Assembly: GCF_040151475.1 (NCBI RefSeq)
Contig: NZ_JBDKWG010000115.1
Span: 40,172 to 104,171 of the forward strand
Direction of reading: 5' to 3'
Length of the DNA: 64,000 nucleotides
Origin: CAXBNB01 sp040151475
GTDB lineage: Bacteria; Bacteroidota; Bacteroidia; Cytophagales; Cyclobacteriaceae
Position numbers and translations under genes: made by a program
Shown here: positions 17,511-26,321 of the stretch, piece by piece
Layout: each line of letters begins with the position of its first letter
Numbering within the stretch: position 1 is the stretch's first letter
Notes under the pieces: model-generated
What the model saw: the letters and a program-made list of their open reading frames with translations, nothing else
What the model was told of the DNA's origin: nothing
The model's database searches: none

Positions 17511-17700
17511 TTAGTGTTTGCTGAATTTCTTGTCCGTATTGTTGATAGCTTTCATAACTGCTTTCACATTGGTTGGCTCAACTTTTTTCAACCCAGGAAA
17601 CAACAAATTCACTTTCGTCTTTTTGATCTGCATACAAGTCAATAATCCTTTACGCTTTTTCTGGTAACTTTAGCGATTCCGCTTTGTTGTTTTTTCCCAT
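17511..17700 (-). pseudogene. Decayed fragment of a tyrosine recombinase/integrase
   Basis: The minus strand encodes, with an internal stop and a frame change, KLPEKA*RIIDLYADQKDES, EF then VFPGLKKVEPTNVKAVMKAI and NNTDKKFSKH. This resembles the core region of Bacteroidota phage-type integrases, where a helix and spacer are followed by FIFPLL and a later N-x-x-LK. No intact catalytic residues remain. It may mark an old mobile element. The rest of the 612-bp gap between 17477 and 18088 has no gene. Confidence 0.4.
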
Positions 17701-17920
17701 GCTGTAGAATAACCTTCCAATTTGAAAATCAGACTATTTTAGCGCAAGACATCTGAAATCCTCTTACCTGTCGGAGAAAGAGAAAATAGCCACATATTAA
17801 TAGCATGTCTTTGCGTAGGAGCAACATTTTTTCTTAGTGTTTATTACAGTTTTCAAAATTTAAACTAGTTTTAGGCAAAATCTCACATGTAGTCCAAACA
17901 AAGACATACAGCTATGGGAA

Positions 17921-17957
17921 AAGGGTGGCCGGAAGTATTTTCTTTCGGCCTTTTTTG
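17921..17957 (+). terminator. Rho-independent terminator-like hairpin
   Basis: The stem GGCCGGAAG / CTTTCGGCC (17927-17935 and 17942-17950, one G-T pair) is followed by six T residues. No intact plus-strand gene lies immediately upstream, so it may serve the propeller gene at a distance or a lost transcript. Confidence 0.6.
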
Positions 17958-18088
17958 ATCCCTGTTTTTCAATGAATAGTATCAATTAAAAACCAGTTTG
18001 TAAATTGTCAATCAGGAAATAAATCAATTTATTAGATAGATACTTATCGGTTTTATTATATTAGCCTATGTTTTATTAATAAGGAATT

Positions 18089-19807
18089 ATGCAAATAAAA
18101 GAATCACCCAAGGAGTACGATGTAATCATTGTAGGATCAGGCGCAGGAGGAGGAATGGCCACAAAGATACTGTCTGAAGCAGGTTTAGATGTAGCTGTAG
18201 TTGAAGCAGGCCCACATTTTGACCCGGCAGATCCTGAACAAAGGACACAACTAAAATGGCCGTGGGAATCTCCCAGAAGAGGTGCAGGAACGGTTCGACC
18301 TTTTGGTGATTTTGATAGTGCCTATGGAGGTTGGGATATAGAAGGTGAACCTTATACCACCAAAGGAGAAACCAAATTTAACTGGTTTAGATCCAGAATG
18401 TTGGGTGGAAGAACCAATCACTGGGGAAGAATTTCTTTGCGTTTCGGACCGGATGATTTCAAAAAGAAAAGTATAGATGGTCTGGGTGACAACTGGCCAA
18501 TTGGCTATGAAGATGTTAAGCCTTACTATGACAAGGTAGATAAACTTATAGGAGTATATGGGAGTAAGGAAAATATTCCTAATGAACCTGATGGTTTCTT
18601 CTTGCCTGCACCAAAGCCAAGATTGCATGAAATGTACTATATAAAATCTGCGAGGAAGGCTAACATTCCTGTTATCCCATCCAGATTGTCAATGCTGACT
18701 AAACGTATCAACAACGACCGTGGAGTTTGTTTTTATTGTAGCCAGTGTAATCGTGGGTGTTCGGTTTATGCAGATTTTTCTGCAGGTACTTGTTTGATTT
18801 TCCCTGCTCAGAAATCAGGTGGTAAGATTGATTTGTTTGTGAATGCTATGGTGCGTGAAGTCACTACCAATGATGAAGGTAAGGCAACTGGAGTATCTTA
18901 TATCAGCAAAGACGATCGCAAGGAATATAAGTTAAAAGGAAAAATTGTAGTGTTGGCAGCCTCTGCTTGTAGTTCTGCAAGGATATTATTGAACTCTAAG
19001 AGTAAGCAACATCCAAATGGCCTTGGCAATAGCAGTGGCGTGGTTGGGAAATACCTGCATGATTCTACAGGAGCGAGCAGGTCTGCATTTATTCCTGCTT
19101 TGATGGATAGAAAAACCTACAACGAAGACGGTACCGGAGGGATGCACGTATATACTCCGTGGTGGCTCGACAATAAAAAACTTGATTTTGCCAGAGGTTA
19201 TCATTTGGAAATCTGGGGTGGTCTTGGCATGCCTTCTTATGGCTTTGGCTTTGGCGTTACGGAATTCAACAAATTTTTTGGTGGTACGGTTGGTGGATAT
19301 GGGCCTAAACTTCGGGATGAGGTGAAAAAATATTATGGTTCAGTGGTTGGTATTTCGGGCAGAGGAGAGTGTATTGCGAGAGAAGACAACTATTGTGAAA
19401 TAGACCCTAATGTAGTGGATGAATTTGGGATTCCTGTATTGAGATTCAACTATACATGGTCTGATGATGAAAGGCTGCAAGCCAAACACATGCATGAAAC
19501 ATTCGAAGAATTGTTAGGTGGCATGGGAGGTACTCTTCTTGGAGACAAACCGGGAAAAGACAAAGAATATGGTCTTAACGCCCCGGGAGAAATTATACAT
19601 GAGGTAGGTACTACCAGAATGGGAGATGACCCAAAAACTTCTGTCGTAAATAAATATGAGCAACTGCATGATGCAAACAATGTATTTATAGTAGATGGAG
19701 GCCCTTTTGTATCTCAGGCAGATAAGAACCCTACCTGGACAATTCTGGCTCTGTCTTGGAGAACTTCAGATTATATTTTAGATCAACTTAAGAAAAAGAA
19801 CATTTAA
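18089..19807 (+). CDS. GMC-family FAD oxidoreductase (large subunit)
   Basis: This is a 572-residue protein. The FAD-binding Rossmann motif is at residues 10-37 (VIIVGSGAGGGMATKIL). RMLGGRTNHWGR follows the pattern of the second GMC signature. Several Cys residues cluster at about 213-222 (CFYCSQCNRGC). The C-terminal catalytic region has HEVGTTRMG and NPTWTILALSWR, giving the catalytic His/Asn pair of the GMC fold. It oxidises a sugar, polyol or similar alcohol; the substrate cannot be read from sequence. The partner gene 21 bp downstream is the gluconate dehydrogenase small-subunit type, so the pair probably forms a membrane-linked dehydrogenase. Confidence 0.88.
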   Translation: MQIKESPKEYDVIIVGSGAGGGMATKILSEAGLDVAVVEAGPHFDPADPEQRTQLKWPWESPRRGAGTVRPFGDFDSAYGGWDIEGEPYTTKGETKFNWFRSRMLGGRTNHWGRISLRFGPDDFKKKSIDGLGDNWPIGYEDVKPYYDKVDKLIGVYGSKENIPNEPDGFFLPAPKPRLHEMYYIKSARKANIPVIPSRLSMLTKRINNDRGVCFYCSQCNRGCSVYADFSAGTCLIFPAQKSGGKIDLFVNAMVREVTTNDEGKATGVSYISKDDRKEYKLKGKIVVLAASACSSARILLNSKSKQHPNGLGNSSGVVGKYLHDSTGASRSAFIPALMDRKTYNEDGTGGMHVYTPWWLDNKKLDFARGYHLEIWGGLGMPSYGFGFGVTEFNKFFGGTVGGYGPKLRDEVKKYYGSVVGISGRGECIAREDNYCEIDPNVVDEFGIPVLRFNYTWSDDERLQAKHMHETFEELLGGMGGTLLGDKPGKDKEYGLNAPGEIIHEVGTTRMGDDPKTSVVNKYEQLHDANNVFIVDGGPFVSQADKNPTWTILALSWRTSDYILDQLKKKNI

Positions 19808-19828
19808 TAAAACCTTAGCAACATACAC

Positions 19829-20539
19829 ATGGATCGAAGAGACTCTTTAAAATCATTGCTGGTAGGATCATTGGCCGGCGGACTCCTTATCAATGGATGT
19901 ACACCTGCTGAGGAGGTTGTTTCTACAACTCCGGAAAAAGCAGGAGAAGAGAAACATTACGGAAGAACACCGAAAGAAAAGAAAAGGGATACAGACCTGA
20001 TGTCTGATAAGTTCTTTTCTGAGCATGAATTGGCTACTGTAGCCGTATTGTGCGATATCATATTGCCTGCCAACGACGAGTTTGGATCGGCAACAGATGC
20101 AGGTGTTCATGAATTCATAGAATTTATGTCTAAAGACATGCCAAGACACCAACTTCCTTTAAGAGGAGGATTGATGTGGCTTGACAATAGGTCAAATAAC
20201 AAATTTGGATTGGAGTTCAAATCTTGCACGGATGATCAGCAAAAAAGTCTTCTGGATGAAATTGCTTATCCGGACAAAGCTGCACCTGAGGTACAGCAAG
20301 GAGTGAAATTCTTTTCGTTAATGAGAGATTTGACACTTTCCGGATATTATACCACGCAAGAGGGTTTCAAAGACCTTGGATATAAGGGCAATACGCCCAA
20401 TGTATGGGATGGTGTGCCGCAAGACGTATTGGACAAGCATGGCATGAAATACGAAGAAGAATGGCTTGCAAAATGTCTTGATCCTGAGACAAGGAATGAA
20501 ATAGCACAATGGGATGATGATGGAAACCTGTTGACCTAA
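19829..20539 (+). CDS. Gluconate 2-dehydrogenase subunit 3 family lipoprotein
   Basis: This is a 236-residue protein. The N-terminus MDRRDSLKSLLVGSLAGGLL has a twin-arginine-like start and ends in a lipobox (LINGC, Cys at about 24). The mature part (about 60-210) fits the subunit 3 family, with HELATVAVLCDIILPANDEF and FSLMRDLTLSGYYTTQEG. It is the usual partner of GMC oxidoreductases. The Tat-like leader suggests export of the folded complex with FAD. Confidence 0.85.
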   Translation: MDRRDSLKSLLVGSLAGGLLINGCTPAEEVVSTTPEKAGEEKHYGRTPKEKKRDTDLMSDKFFSEHELATVAVLCDIILPANDEFGSATDAGVHEFIEFMSKDMPRHQLPLRGGLMWLDNRSNNKFGLEFKSCTDDQQKSLLDEIAYPDKAAPEVQQGVKFFSLMRDLTLSGYYTTQEGFKDLGYKGNTPNVWDGVPQDVLDKHGMKYEEEWLAKCLDPETRNEIAQWDDDGNLLT

Positions 20540-20575
20540 GCAGAGTTCAATATAAAACTCTGGGTTACACACCAG

Positions 20576-20694
20576 GGTCAAACACATTTAAAAACCAATA
20601 CCTCCTTACCGCACTTGTTGCGGTATCTATTAGAGACACAGTCAATCCTAAGAGACCCCTGACTTGTCAGGTAGTATTTTAAATGCGTTTGCTC
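20576..20694. repeat. Copy B of the short inverted-repeat element
   Basis: The ends GGTCAAACACATTTAAAA and (reverse complement of the right end) AGCAAACGCATTTAAAA form imperfect terminal inverted repeats. The interior has CCTCCTTACCGCACTTGTTG and a hairpin CCTGACTTGTCAGG. It matches copy C at 22364. It lies between the GMC small-subunit gene and its terminator. Confidence 0.65.
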
Positions 20695-20696
20695 TG

Positions 20697-20731
20697 CTGT
20701 CTTTCCAAGATAGAGGAAAGACAGGTTTTTT
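20697..20731 (+). terminator. Rho-independent terminator of the GMC operon
   Basis: The perfect 10-bp stem CTGTCTTTCC / GGAAAGACAG (20697-20706 and 20715-20724) is followed by GTTTTTT. It is a strong plus-strand terminator 158 bp after the small-subunit stop. Confidence 0.8.
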
Positions 20732-20779
20732 GCTTATTGATCTTTGAAATTAATCTCAGGTTGACTTAAGTCCCACATC

Positions 20780-21232
20780 TCATAGCTCTAATATTCTTCG
20801 ATGGTAATTGATCTGTCCGAGGTGGTAGTTTAAATGTCCACTGAGGTGGATCAGGAATGATATGTGGGACATGGGTTTTTTGAATACTTCTATGGGATAA
20901 GCTTCTTCCATCAGCTTGCCATTAAAAGCTTCAAGGGTATCTGCCACAGACAATTTCGTGTCTTTTATTTGTTGGAGCAATTCCGCTCGTGGAACATTTT
21001 TTAATGTAAACTCATCATCTCTTTTTCGGATGTATCCGTTTTTTCCAATGATAGCACCTATAAAATGTTGGAGGTTGCCACATAGATGAAGGCATAAATT
21101 CCCAGCTGTATTGTTGATATCTCCAGCAAGCTTCCAAAGGTCAGCTTCATTGGTATAACTCTCGATTTCATTGGTCAGTCTATTGAGATCTCGTAGCAAT
21201 AGATCGTGAATGGATTTTATTGTTTCATTCAT
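20780..21232 (-). CDS. DinB-family protein
   Basis: This is a 150-residue four-helix-bundle protein. Its His residues fit the DinB / YfiT metal site: NLQHFIGAIIG in the second helix and HLNYHLGQINYHRR near the end. These proteins are putative metal-dependent thiol transferases or hydrolases. The gene lies 12 bp downstream of folE on the same strand and may be co-transcribed; a link to pterin metabolism is not established. Confidence 0.78.
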   Translation of the reverse strand: MNETIKSIHDLLLRDLNRLTNEIESYTNEADLWKLAGDINNTAGNLCLHLCGNLQHFIGAIIGKNGYIRKRDDEFTLKNVPRAELLQQIKDTKLSVADTLEAFNGKLMEEAYPIEVFKKPMSHISFLIHLSGHLNYHLGQINYHRRILEL

Positions 21233-21244
21233 GGGCGTAGATGA

Positions 21245-21940
21245 TTAAGCCGGAGTATTGATGTAATTCAAGAATTCTCTTTTGGTGTTTTCTTCGCTGA
21301 ACTTTCCACTGAAATGAGCCGTTCCGGTTTTGCTATTGGTATCTCCTACACCTCTCGACGATACGCACATGTGGTTGGCATCTATTACTACTCCCACATC
21401 TTCAGTTTTCAACACGGTCTTCAATTCATTGGCGATTTGCACAGTCATGCGTTCCTGCACTTGTGGTCTTTTGGCAAAGTACTGGACAATCCTGTTGATT
21501 TTGGATAAACCGATTACCTTACCACTGGAAATGTACGCTACATGGGCTTTGCCGTATATCGGTACAAAATGGTGCTCGCAGTGAGAGTAAAATGTGATGT
21601 CTTTTTCCACCAGCATTTCACCATAGCCAAACTTATTCTCAAACAATCTTGCGTGTGGTTTGTTTTTCGGATCTAGTCCGCTAAATACCTCCTTTACATA
21701 CATTTTGGCTACCCGCATAGGTGTACCCCTGAGGCTGTCATCAGTCAGATCAAGTCCCAGTACTTGCATGATCTCTTTGAAATGTTTGGCAATCAATTCT
21801 ATTTTGAGGTCATTGTCCATTTCAAAAGCGTCATCTCTGAGTGGCGTATTGAACGAAGACACCAGGTGGTCATCGCCAAAGTCCTCAATGTCCAGGTCAG
21901 GTTTAAGCGGGGTACTCAACAAAGTTTCTTTTTGTTTCAT
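21245..21940 (-). CDS. folE: GTP cyclohydrolase I
   Basis: From the ATG at 21940 this is a 231-residue enzyme that makes 7,8-dihydroneopterin triphosphate from GTP. FYSHCEHHFVPIYGKAHVAY contains the zinc-binding Cys and His. NHMCVSSRGVGDTNSKT holds the second zinc Cys and active-site residues. Its length is normal for FolE with a bacterial N-terminal extension. An in-frame ATG at 21961 is possible, but the later one has the better context. The start region overlaps the end of the queD gene by 38 bp in another frame, so the pair is tightly coupled. Confidence 0.93.
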   Translation of the reverse strand: MKQKETLLSTPLKPDLDIEDFGDDHLVSSFNTPLRDDAFEMDNDLKIELIAKHFKEIMQVLGLDLTDDSLRGTPMRVAKMYVKEVFSGLDPKNKPHARLFENKFGYGEMLVEKDITFYSHCEHHFVPIYGKAHVAYISSGKVIGLSKINRIVQYFAKRPQVQERMTVQIANELKTVLKTEDVGVVIDANHMCVSSRGVGDTNSKTGTAHFSGKFSEENTKREFLNYINTPA

Positions 21941-22310
21941 ATAACTGTATTTTAAGATCATATCTGCTGTCGATTTGATCTCTGAGAATTCGGTAAATTA
22001 CTATAACTATATTTTCGGCGGTAGGGTTCAGGTTTTTGAATTCTTTCACATCCAGATTGAGATTTTTATGGTCAAATCTGTCGATGATATGCTCATTGAT
22101 GATGTCACTAAGAATCTTCATGTCATAGACATATCCGGTTTCTGTATCTACTTCTCCTGTCAACCTAACCACCAATTCGTAATTGTGCCCATGAAAGTTA
22201 GGGTTGTTGCACTTGCCGAATATGCGGTCATTTTTTTCATCGCTCCATTCCGGATTGAACAGGCGGTGAGCAGAGTTGAACTGTTCTTTTCTGAATACAG
22301 ATACTTTCAT
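21903..22310 (-). CDS. queD: 6-carboxytetrahydropterin synthase / 6-pyruvoyl-tetrahydropterin synthase homologue
   Basis: This is a 135-residue enzyme. The zinc-binding His residues are seen in FNSAHRL and in NFHGHNYELVV, with the catalytic Cys in FGKCNNPNFHGHN. A DHKNLN motif follows. These enzymes convert dihydroneopterin triphosphate on the queuosine (QueD) or biopterin route. Being directly upstream of folE, which makes its substrate, supports the assignment. QueD versus PTPS activity is not separable from sequence. Confidence 0.88.
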   Translation of the reverse strand: MKVSVFRKEQFNSAHRLFNPEWSDEKNDRIFGKCNNPNFHGHNYELVVRLTGEVDTETGYVYDMKILSDIINEHIIDRFDHKNLNLDVKEFKNLNPTAENIVIVIYRILRDQIDSRYDLKIQLYETKRNFVEYPA

Positions 22311-22353
22311 GCTGCAATGTTAGGCCATTCTTGTCAAAATAGCATGAATATGG

Positions 22354-22526
22354 GTTTACGAGACAGGGCGAACGCATTTAAAAACAAAAACCTCCTTACC
22401 GCACTCCTGACTGTCGTCAGGCAAGTTGTTGCGGTATCCCTTGAAATTACAGTCAACTCTAACAGACCCCAGAACAAGTCTGGGGACAGTATGAATTTTT
22501 GAATGCGTTTGCCCTAGTTTACGAGA
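22354..22526. repeat. Copy C of the short inverted-repeat element with flanking 10-bp direct repeat
   Basis: The element proper is about 22364-22516. Terminal inverted repeats are AGGGCGAACGCATTTAAAAA on the left and, read on the minus strand, TAGGGCAAACGCATTCAAAA on the right. GTTTACGAGA occurs immediately outside both ends (22354-22363 and 22517-22526), as expected for target duplication. Inside are two hairpins, CCTGACTGTCGTCAGG and CCCCAGAACAAGTCTGGGG. There is no coding capacity. It fills the 277-bp gap between queD and the DUF3592 gene. Confidence 0.75.
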
Positions 22527-22587
22527 TGCTTTCTGGTAGCCGCCTAAAGAGGTTGTTATTTCCGGAAAACAGTGGTTTTACTGGAAA

Positions 22588-23610
22588 TTATCCGGGAATA
22601 TAGCCTGACTTTTCAGTGTGCATACCTATCAGCCAATCGGAGTGTTTGCCATGAAAGGAGAATACCGAATCTCCTATCTTGAGAGCATCATATACTGGCT
22701 TGTCCACAGGGTAAGTGCCATAGGCAGAAGATATGCGGTATTGTTGTTTTCCGTTTCCGCTTGAGATTTGCTTGTCTTTTACTTGCGAGATGGCTACTAT
22801 TTTCATACCCATACTTTTGTCTTTAAAGTATTTAGAAATGCATTTTACGATCCATCTGAAACACAAAAATATGCCTCCAATAAAAAATATTTCTGGAATG
22901 ATAAACCACTTACTTGCTGCCATGGGGATTAAAAAAGCCAAAGCAAAAAAGCAAAATAGGATCAAGAATATAAAGTTGGTGATCAGTTTGCCATTTCTAT
23001 ATTTCCTTAGTGCTTTCAGGTCTTCTTTGGTCAATGGATATTCTTTTTTCTCCACTGAAGCTTTTTCCTGACTGATTTGTTTGATTTTATCTTGTAAAGA
23101 CAATGCCTCATCTGCTCCTGCTACTGTTTTTTCAGTCCCATTGTTGAGTATATCAACAGATAGCGAAAGACCAGACCGTTTGGCATAGTGGAGGTCTATT
23201 TCATCGCCTACATGTACCTGACTAAAATGATTGTATTGTACCGTTACTTTTTTGTCATCGAAATGCAGGATGTACCTAGGCTGGCTGTTTTTACTATGAC
23301 CTTTGCTGTTTCTGGTGCGGTGTTGATACCTTTCTTTGTCTGTTATTGTACCAGTAATAATTGTTTTGTAACCACTCCTCAGATCCAGTACGGCACTGCC
23401 TGCAATGAAAACGATAACACCGAAAAACAAAACCATAAAACCTACCAAGAAGTACAACATTACCCCACTCAGGGTCATGTCCATATTGTAAGCAACTACT
23501 GTACACAGCCCGATGGAAAAAGCAGCAAAAATGCCTGCTCCTATGATGTTTTTACGGACTTGTTTTTTATCTGAATCGGTTAGCGGTTCTAGTCTCTCTT
23601 TGTATGCCAT
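22588..23610 (-). CDS. DUF3592-like membrane protein
   Basis: From the ATG at 23610 this is a 340-residue protein starting MAYKERLEPLTDSDKKQVRK. Paired membrane segments lie at about 23-43 and 51-77, with a second pair at about 200-250. Between and after them are two similar beta-rich soluble domains: SQPRYILHFDDKKVTVQYNH with HVGDEIDLHYAKRS, and QYRISSAYGTYPVDKP with ALKIGDSVFSFHGKHSD. This is the layout of DUF3592 proteins. Function is unknown. A piece of this gene is duplicated at about 25230-25375. Confidence 0.65.
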   Translation of the reverse strand: MAYKERLEPLTDSDKKQVRKNIIGAGIFAAFSIGLCTVVAYNMDMTLSGVMLYFLVGFMVLFFGVIVFIAGSAVLDLRSGYKTIITGTITDKERYQHRTRNSKGHSKNSQPRYILHFDDKKVTVQYNHFSQVHVGDEIDLHYAKRSGLSLSVDILNNGTEKTVAGADEALSLQDKIKQISQEKASVEKKEYPLTKEDLKALRKYRNGKLITNFIFLILFCFFALAFLIPMAASKWFIIPEIFFIGGIFLCFRWIVKCISKYFKDKSMGMKIVAISQVKDKQISSGNGKQQYRISSAYGTYPVDKPVYDALKIGDSVFSFHGKHSDWLIGMHTEKSGYIPG

Positions 23611-23829
23611 GTTGGTCGTGTTAAATTGAAAACATGAAATTAGCTCACCGTCGCAAGTCATGAAATACCCTGTCAAGGGTATTTATTATTGCTCATGGCA
23701 AAAGATAAAGGTTGTTAAAGGAGTTTGTTTTTTTCAAAACTTCTCAGAATAATCGGATTATTAACTTAAATTGGAGGGGGTAATGTGCATTATCCTATTA
23801 ATGACAATAAATTTCATAATTGTATAAAA

Positions 23830-24957
23830 ATGAAAAAGATATTTCAAATTTTACTTGTAGTTATATCAACAAACTTATTTGCTCAACCAAATAGCAAAGA
23901 AACCCCAACGGTTGATTGTAAAAGCTATGAACTTGACACTAAAAAATTCAAGATTAAGTTTAACTCGGAATTTTCAACTTTTCAATTACATGAGGTTCAA
24001 GTTGATATTAAAGAACCTATTTTAATCTTTGTTCGGGGTTGCTCGGAGAAATTGGAGGTGATTTCAAAGCCAAGAGGATTAGCAGAAGAAATAGAGAGGA
24101 CTATTACAACGGCTTATCCCAAAATTAAGTCACTAAAAATGAAAATTCATATTAAGGATATTAGGGTACTTTATAATGAATTACCTACTTTGAATCCAAG
24201 ATTATATGTGACAATTGATTTTTATGTAGAAAATCCAAAGAAAGGATTTGAATTGAAGCATTCTACTACTGAATTTATACCTATAGTTCAATTTATTGAA
24301 AAACCACTCAGTAAACTTCTTAGAGTGACGATTGAAGATTTTCATAAGCAGAAGAGATATAGAAATCCATTCTCTCTAATTGATGCTCAAATCAATAATA
24401 CACCTAAAGGGATATATACCTCCTTTATTGACTTGACATCTAAGAAACCAACTTATCAATTTGATTTTAAGATCAAAAGTGATTCTTTGGATAACTTAAG
24501 GTCAAAATTTCACCTTCTAGATAAAAATGATGAAAAATTCAGTAAATCTGTCCTCTGTTTTAACACAGGTACAAAATCCTATCTTAATGTAGGTTATTAT
24601 TATCCAAGAAATTATTTTGTTGAGTTGGATCAGTTGAATGATGAATATTATTTCATTTATGATCAAGTTTACGATTATACACAGGCGACAAAAAATACTG
24701 TTGCTTTTGGAGGAGGGTTAGTTGGTGCATTAGCAGGATCAGCAACCGCATCCAAAAAATCTCCTGGTTTGATTGAAATAAAATCCGGTAAACTTACTAC
24801 TTTCAATAAAAAGGAAATGAAAAATATTCTCGGTGATCAGTATGAAGCCTATGAGTCCTACATAGATAATGAAAATAGAGAAAAAATATTAACTTTTTTT
24901 AAGGGGTTGATAGAGAATGAAGACACCAAGGCTAAACTCATAAAAAATAATCGGTGA
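23830..24957 (+). CDS. Secreted protein of unknown function
   Basis: From the ATG at 23830 this is a 375-residue protein with a clear signal peptide (MKKIFQILLVVISTNLFAQ). The mature part is beta-rich and highly polar. A short Gly/Ala-rich segment (about 296-318, FGGGLVGALAGSATASKKSP) may be a membrane-active or flexible hinge. The C-terminal 40 residues are charged and helical. I do not recognise the family. The base composition is more A+T-rich than its neighbours and the next 550 bases are debris, so it may be a recent arrival. Confidence 0.6.
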   Translation: MKKIFQILLVVISTNLFAQPNSKETPTVDCKSYELDTKKFKIKFNSEFSTFQLHEVQVDIKEPILIFVRGCSEKLEVISKPRGLAEEIERTITTAYPKIKSLKMKIHIKDIRVLYNELPTLNPRLYVTIDFYVENPKKGFELKHSTTEFIPIVQFIEKPLSKLLRVTIEDFHKQKRYRNPFSLIDAQINNTPKGIYTSFIDLTSKKPTYQFDFKIKSDSLDNLRSKFHLLDKNDEKFSKSVLCFNTGTKSYLNVGYYYPRNYFVELDQLNDEYYFIYDQVYDYTQATKNTVAFGGGLVGALAGSATASKKSPGLIEIKSGKLTTFNKKEMKNILGDQYEAYESYIDNENREKILTFFKGLIENEDTKAKLIKNNR

Positions 24958-24989
24958 ATGGTTGAAACTGGCAATAGAGCCTTTGCCAG

Positions 24990-25245
24990 AGGGGGTGATT
25001 ATAATTTTGATTAGTGGTCTGTCTGGTAGATTTCCGTATTCTAATATTCATCACGCAGTGGCAGAAAACCTTTTCATTGAGAATGTGGATGATGCCTCTA
25101 AGCAAATAATTATTGTCGAATCTGATAACATATTTACGCTTTCTTTTAGTTCTGGTATTAGCATTTTTTTCTCAACCAATCGTCTAATTTGACGAGAGAT
25201 TTCTGTCGACATTTTTCCTTTAAAGATATCTTTGAGATCACCTGA
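24990..25245 (-). pseudogene. Remnant of an unidentified protein C-terminus
   Basis: The minus strand carries, in shifted frames, DLKDIFKGKMSTEISRQIRR and LVEKKMLIP, then RKYVIRFDNNYLLRGIIHIL and NEKVF. This looks like a winged-helix-type C-terminus broken by frame changes. I cannot name the family. It lies directly next to the duplicated DUF3592 piece. Confidence 0.35.
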
Positions 25246-25375
25246 TTGCTTGGCATTGGGGGTCTATTTCATCGCCTACATGCACCTGACTGAAATGATT
25301 GTATTGCACAGTTATATTTTTTTGTCATCGAAATGAAGAATATATTTTGGTTGGCTGTTCCTGATCGGTATAACA
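25230..25375 (-). pseudogene. Partial duplicate of the DUF3592-like gene
   Basis: Nucleotides from 25261 match 23191-23300 closely: GGTCTATTTCATCGCCTACA is identical in both, and the pattern continues to GGTTGGCTGTT. The copy carries seven T where the parent has six, which shifts the frame, and it is short. It is a dead fragment about 2 kb from its parent. Confidence 0.7.
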
Positions 25376-25515
25376 ATCCAGTTATTTTCCATCTTAGGAT
25401 AATGGGATTATCAATTTAATTTTTCCATATTGTTCAGGAGTTAAGTATCCCATCTTGAAATAGCGTTATACAATATGAAAGCCAGTGTGACCTTCCGATC
25501 AACTTCTGTCTATAT

Positions 25516-26118
25516 TTGTGCTCCAAAACATCATATACTCTGGACAAAAAAAAGCAATTAGACCTTGTAAATAAACTGCTACCCAAGATTCAAAGTGGGG
25601 ATTTGCAAGCATTTGAGCAACTGTATAACTTATACAAAGTTCAGGTTTTTAATTTTTGTTTTTCTATTCTAAAGTCAAATGCAGATGCTCAGGAAGTAGT
25701 TCAAGACATCTTCTTAAAAGTATGGCAGTCCAGAAATCAATACAATGAAATCATTTCCTTTAATGGTTTTTTGTATCGCATAGCTAAAAACCTTACCCTC
25801 AATAAAATTCGCAGAAAAACTGGCCAGCCAGAACAGTTTGATAGTTTGAAGGATGATTTTAGCATCATAAATCAGACTGAAAATGAAGTGCTTTTTCAGG
25901 AAATGAAAGAAATGCTTGATACAGCTATAGAGGCTCTGCCACCTAAAAGACAAGAAATATTCAGGTTAAGTAGAGAGGAAGGACTGTCTAATGAGGAGAT
26001 AGCCGAAAAACTTGATATTTCTATCAATACAGTCAAGGGTCAGATGCGTAAAGCACTCGCCTTTCTCAAGAGTTATCTTGAGTGGATTTCAATTCTTTTT
26101 ATTGTTTGGTTGTCTTAA
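25516..26118 (+). CDS. ECF RNA polymerase sigma factor, SusCD-linked type (set 1)
   Basis: This is a 200-residue protein. Region 2 (about 35-75) has VFNFCFSILKSNADAQEVVQ and DIFLKVW. Region 4 (about 140-185) has LPPKRQEIFRLSREEGLSNE followed by EIAEKLDISINTVKGQMRKA. No in-frame ATG precedes region 2; the start used is TTG at 25516, so the exact start is uncertain. The C-terminal end is hydrophobic (WISILFIVWLS). FecR, SusC and SusD genes follow, so it should direct transcription of that uptake system when the SusC signals through FecR. Confidence 0.88.
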   Translation: MCSKTSYTLDKKKQLDLVNKLLPKIQSGDLQAFEQLYNLYKVQVFNFCFSILKSNADAQEVVQDIFLKVWQSRNQYNEIISFNGFLYRIAKNLTLNKIRRKTGQPEQFDSLKDDFSIINQTENEVLFQEMKEMLDTAIEALPPKRQEIFRLSREEGLSNEEIAEKLDISINTVKGQMRKALAFLKSYLEWISILFIVWLS

Positions 26119-26321
26119 TAGAGTTTAATCAGGATACTCAGTGACAGTTGTGTTTAATGTTTTTGACGACCATTTCTTTCTTTAATCATCTCATGCCAGC
26201 CTGTCCGTCAGGCAAGGATTTCATGTAAAATAAAAAAAAAACTAAAAATGTTGCACTATAGAATAACCCCTGCTGTAAAACCTTGTGTCTTTACTTGTAA
26301 GGGACATCAAAACAACCTGTA

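Noticed and set aside
24962..25192. Plus-strand open frame of 76 codons after the secreted unknown gene
   Set aside because: It is antisense to recognisable, decayed minus-strand coding content and has no family-like features.
26197..26225. GCCTGTCCGTCAGGC hairpin before the first fecR gene
   Set aside because: It resembles the internal hairpins of the repeat family, but no terminal repeats are present, so I did not call it a copy or a terminator.
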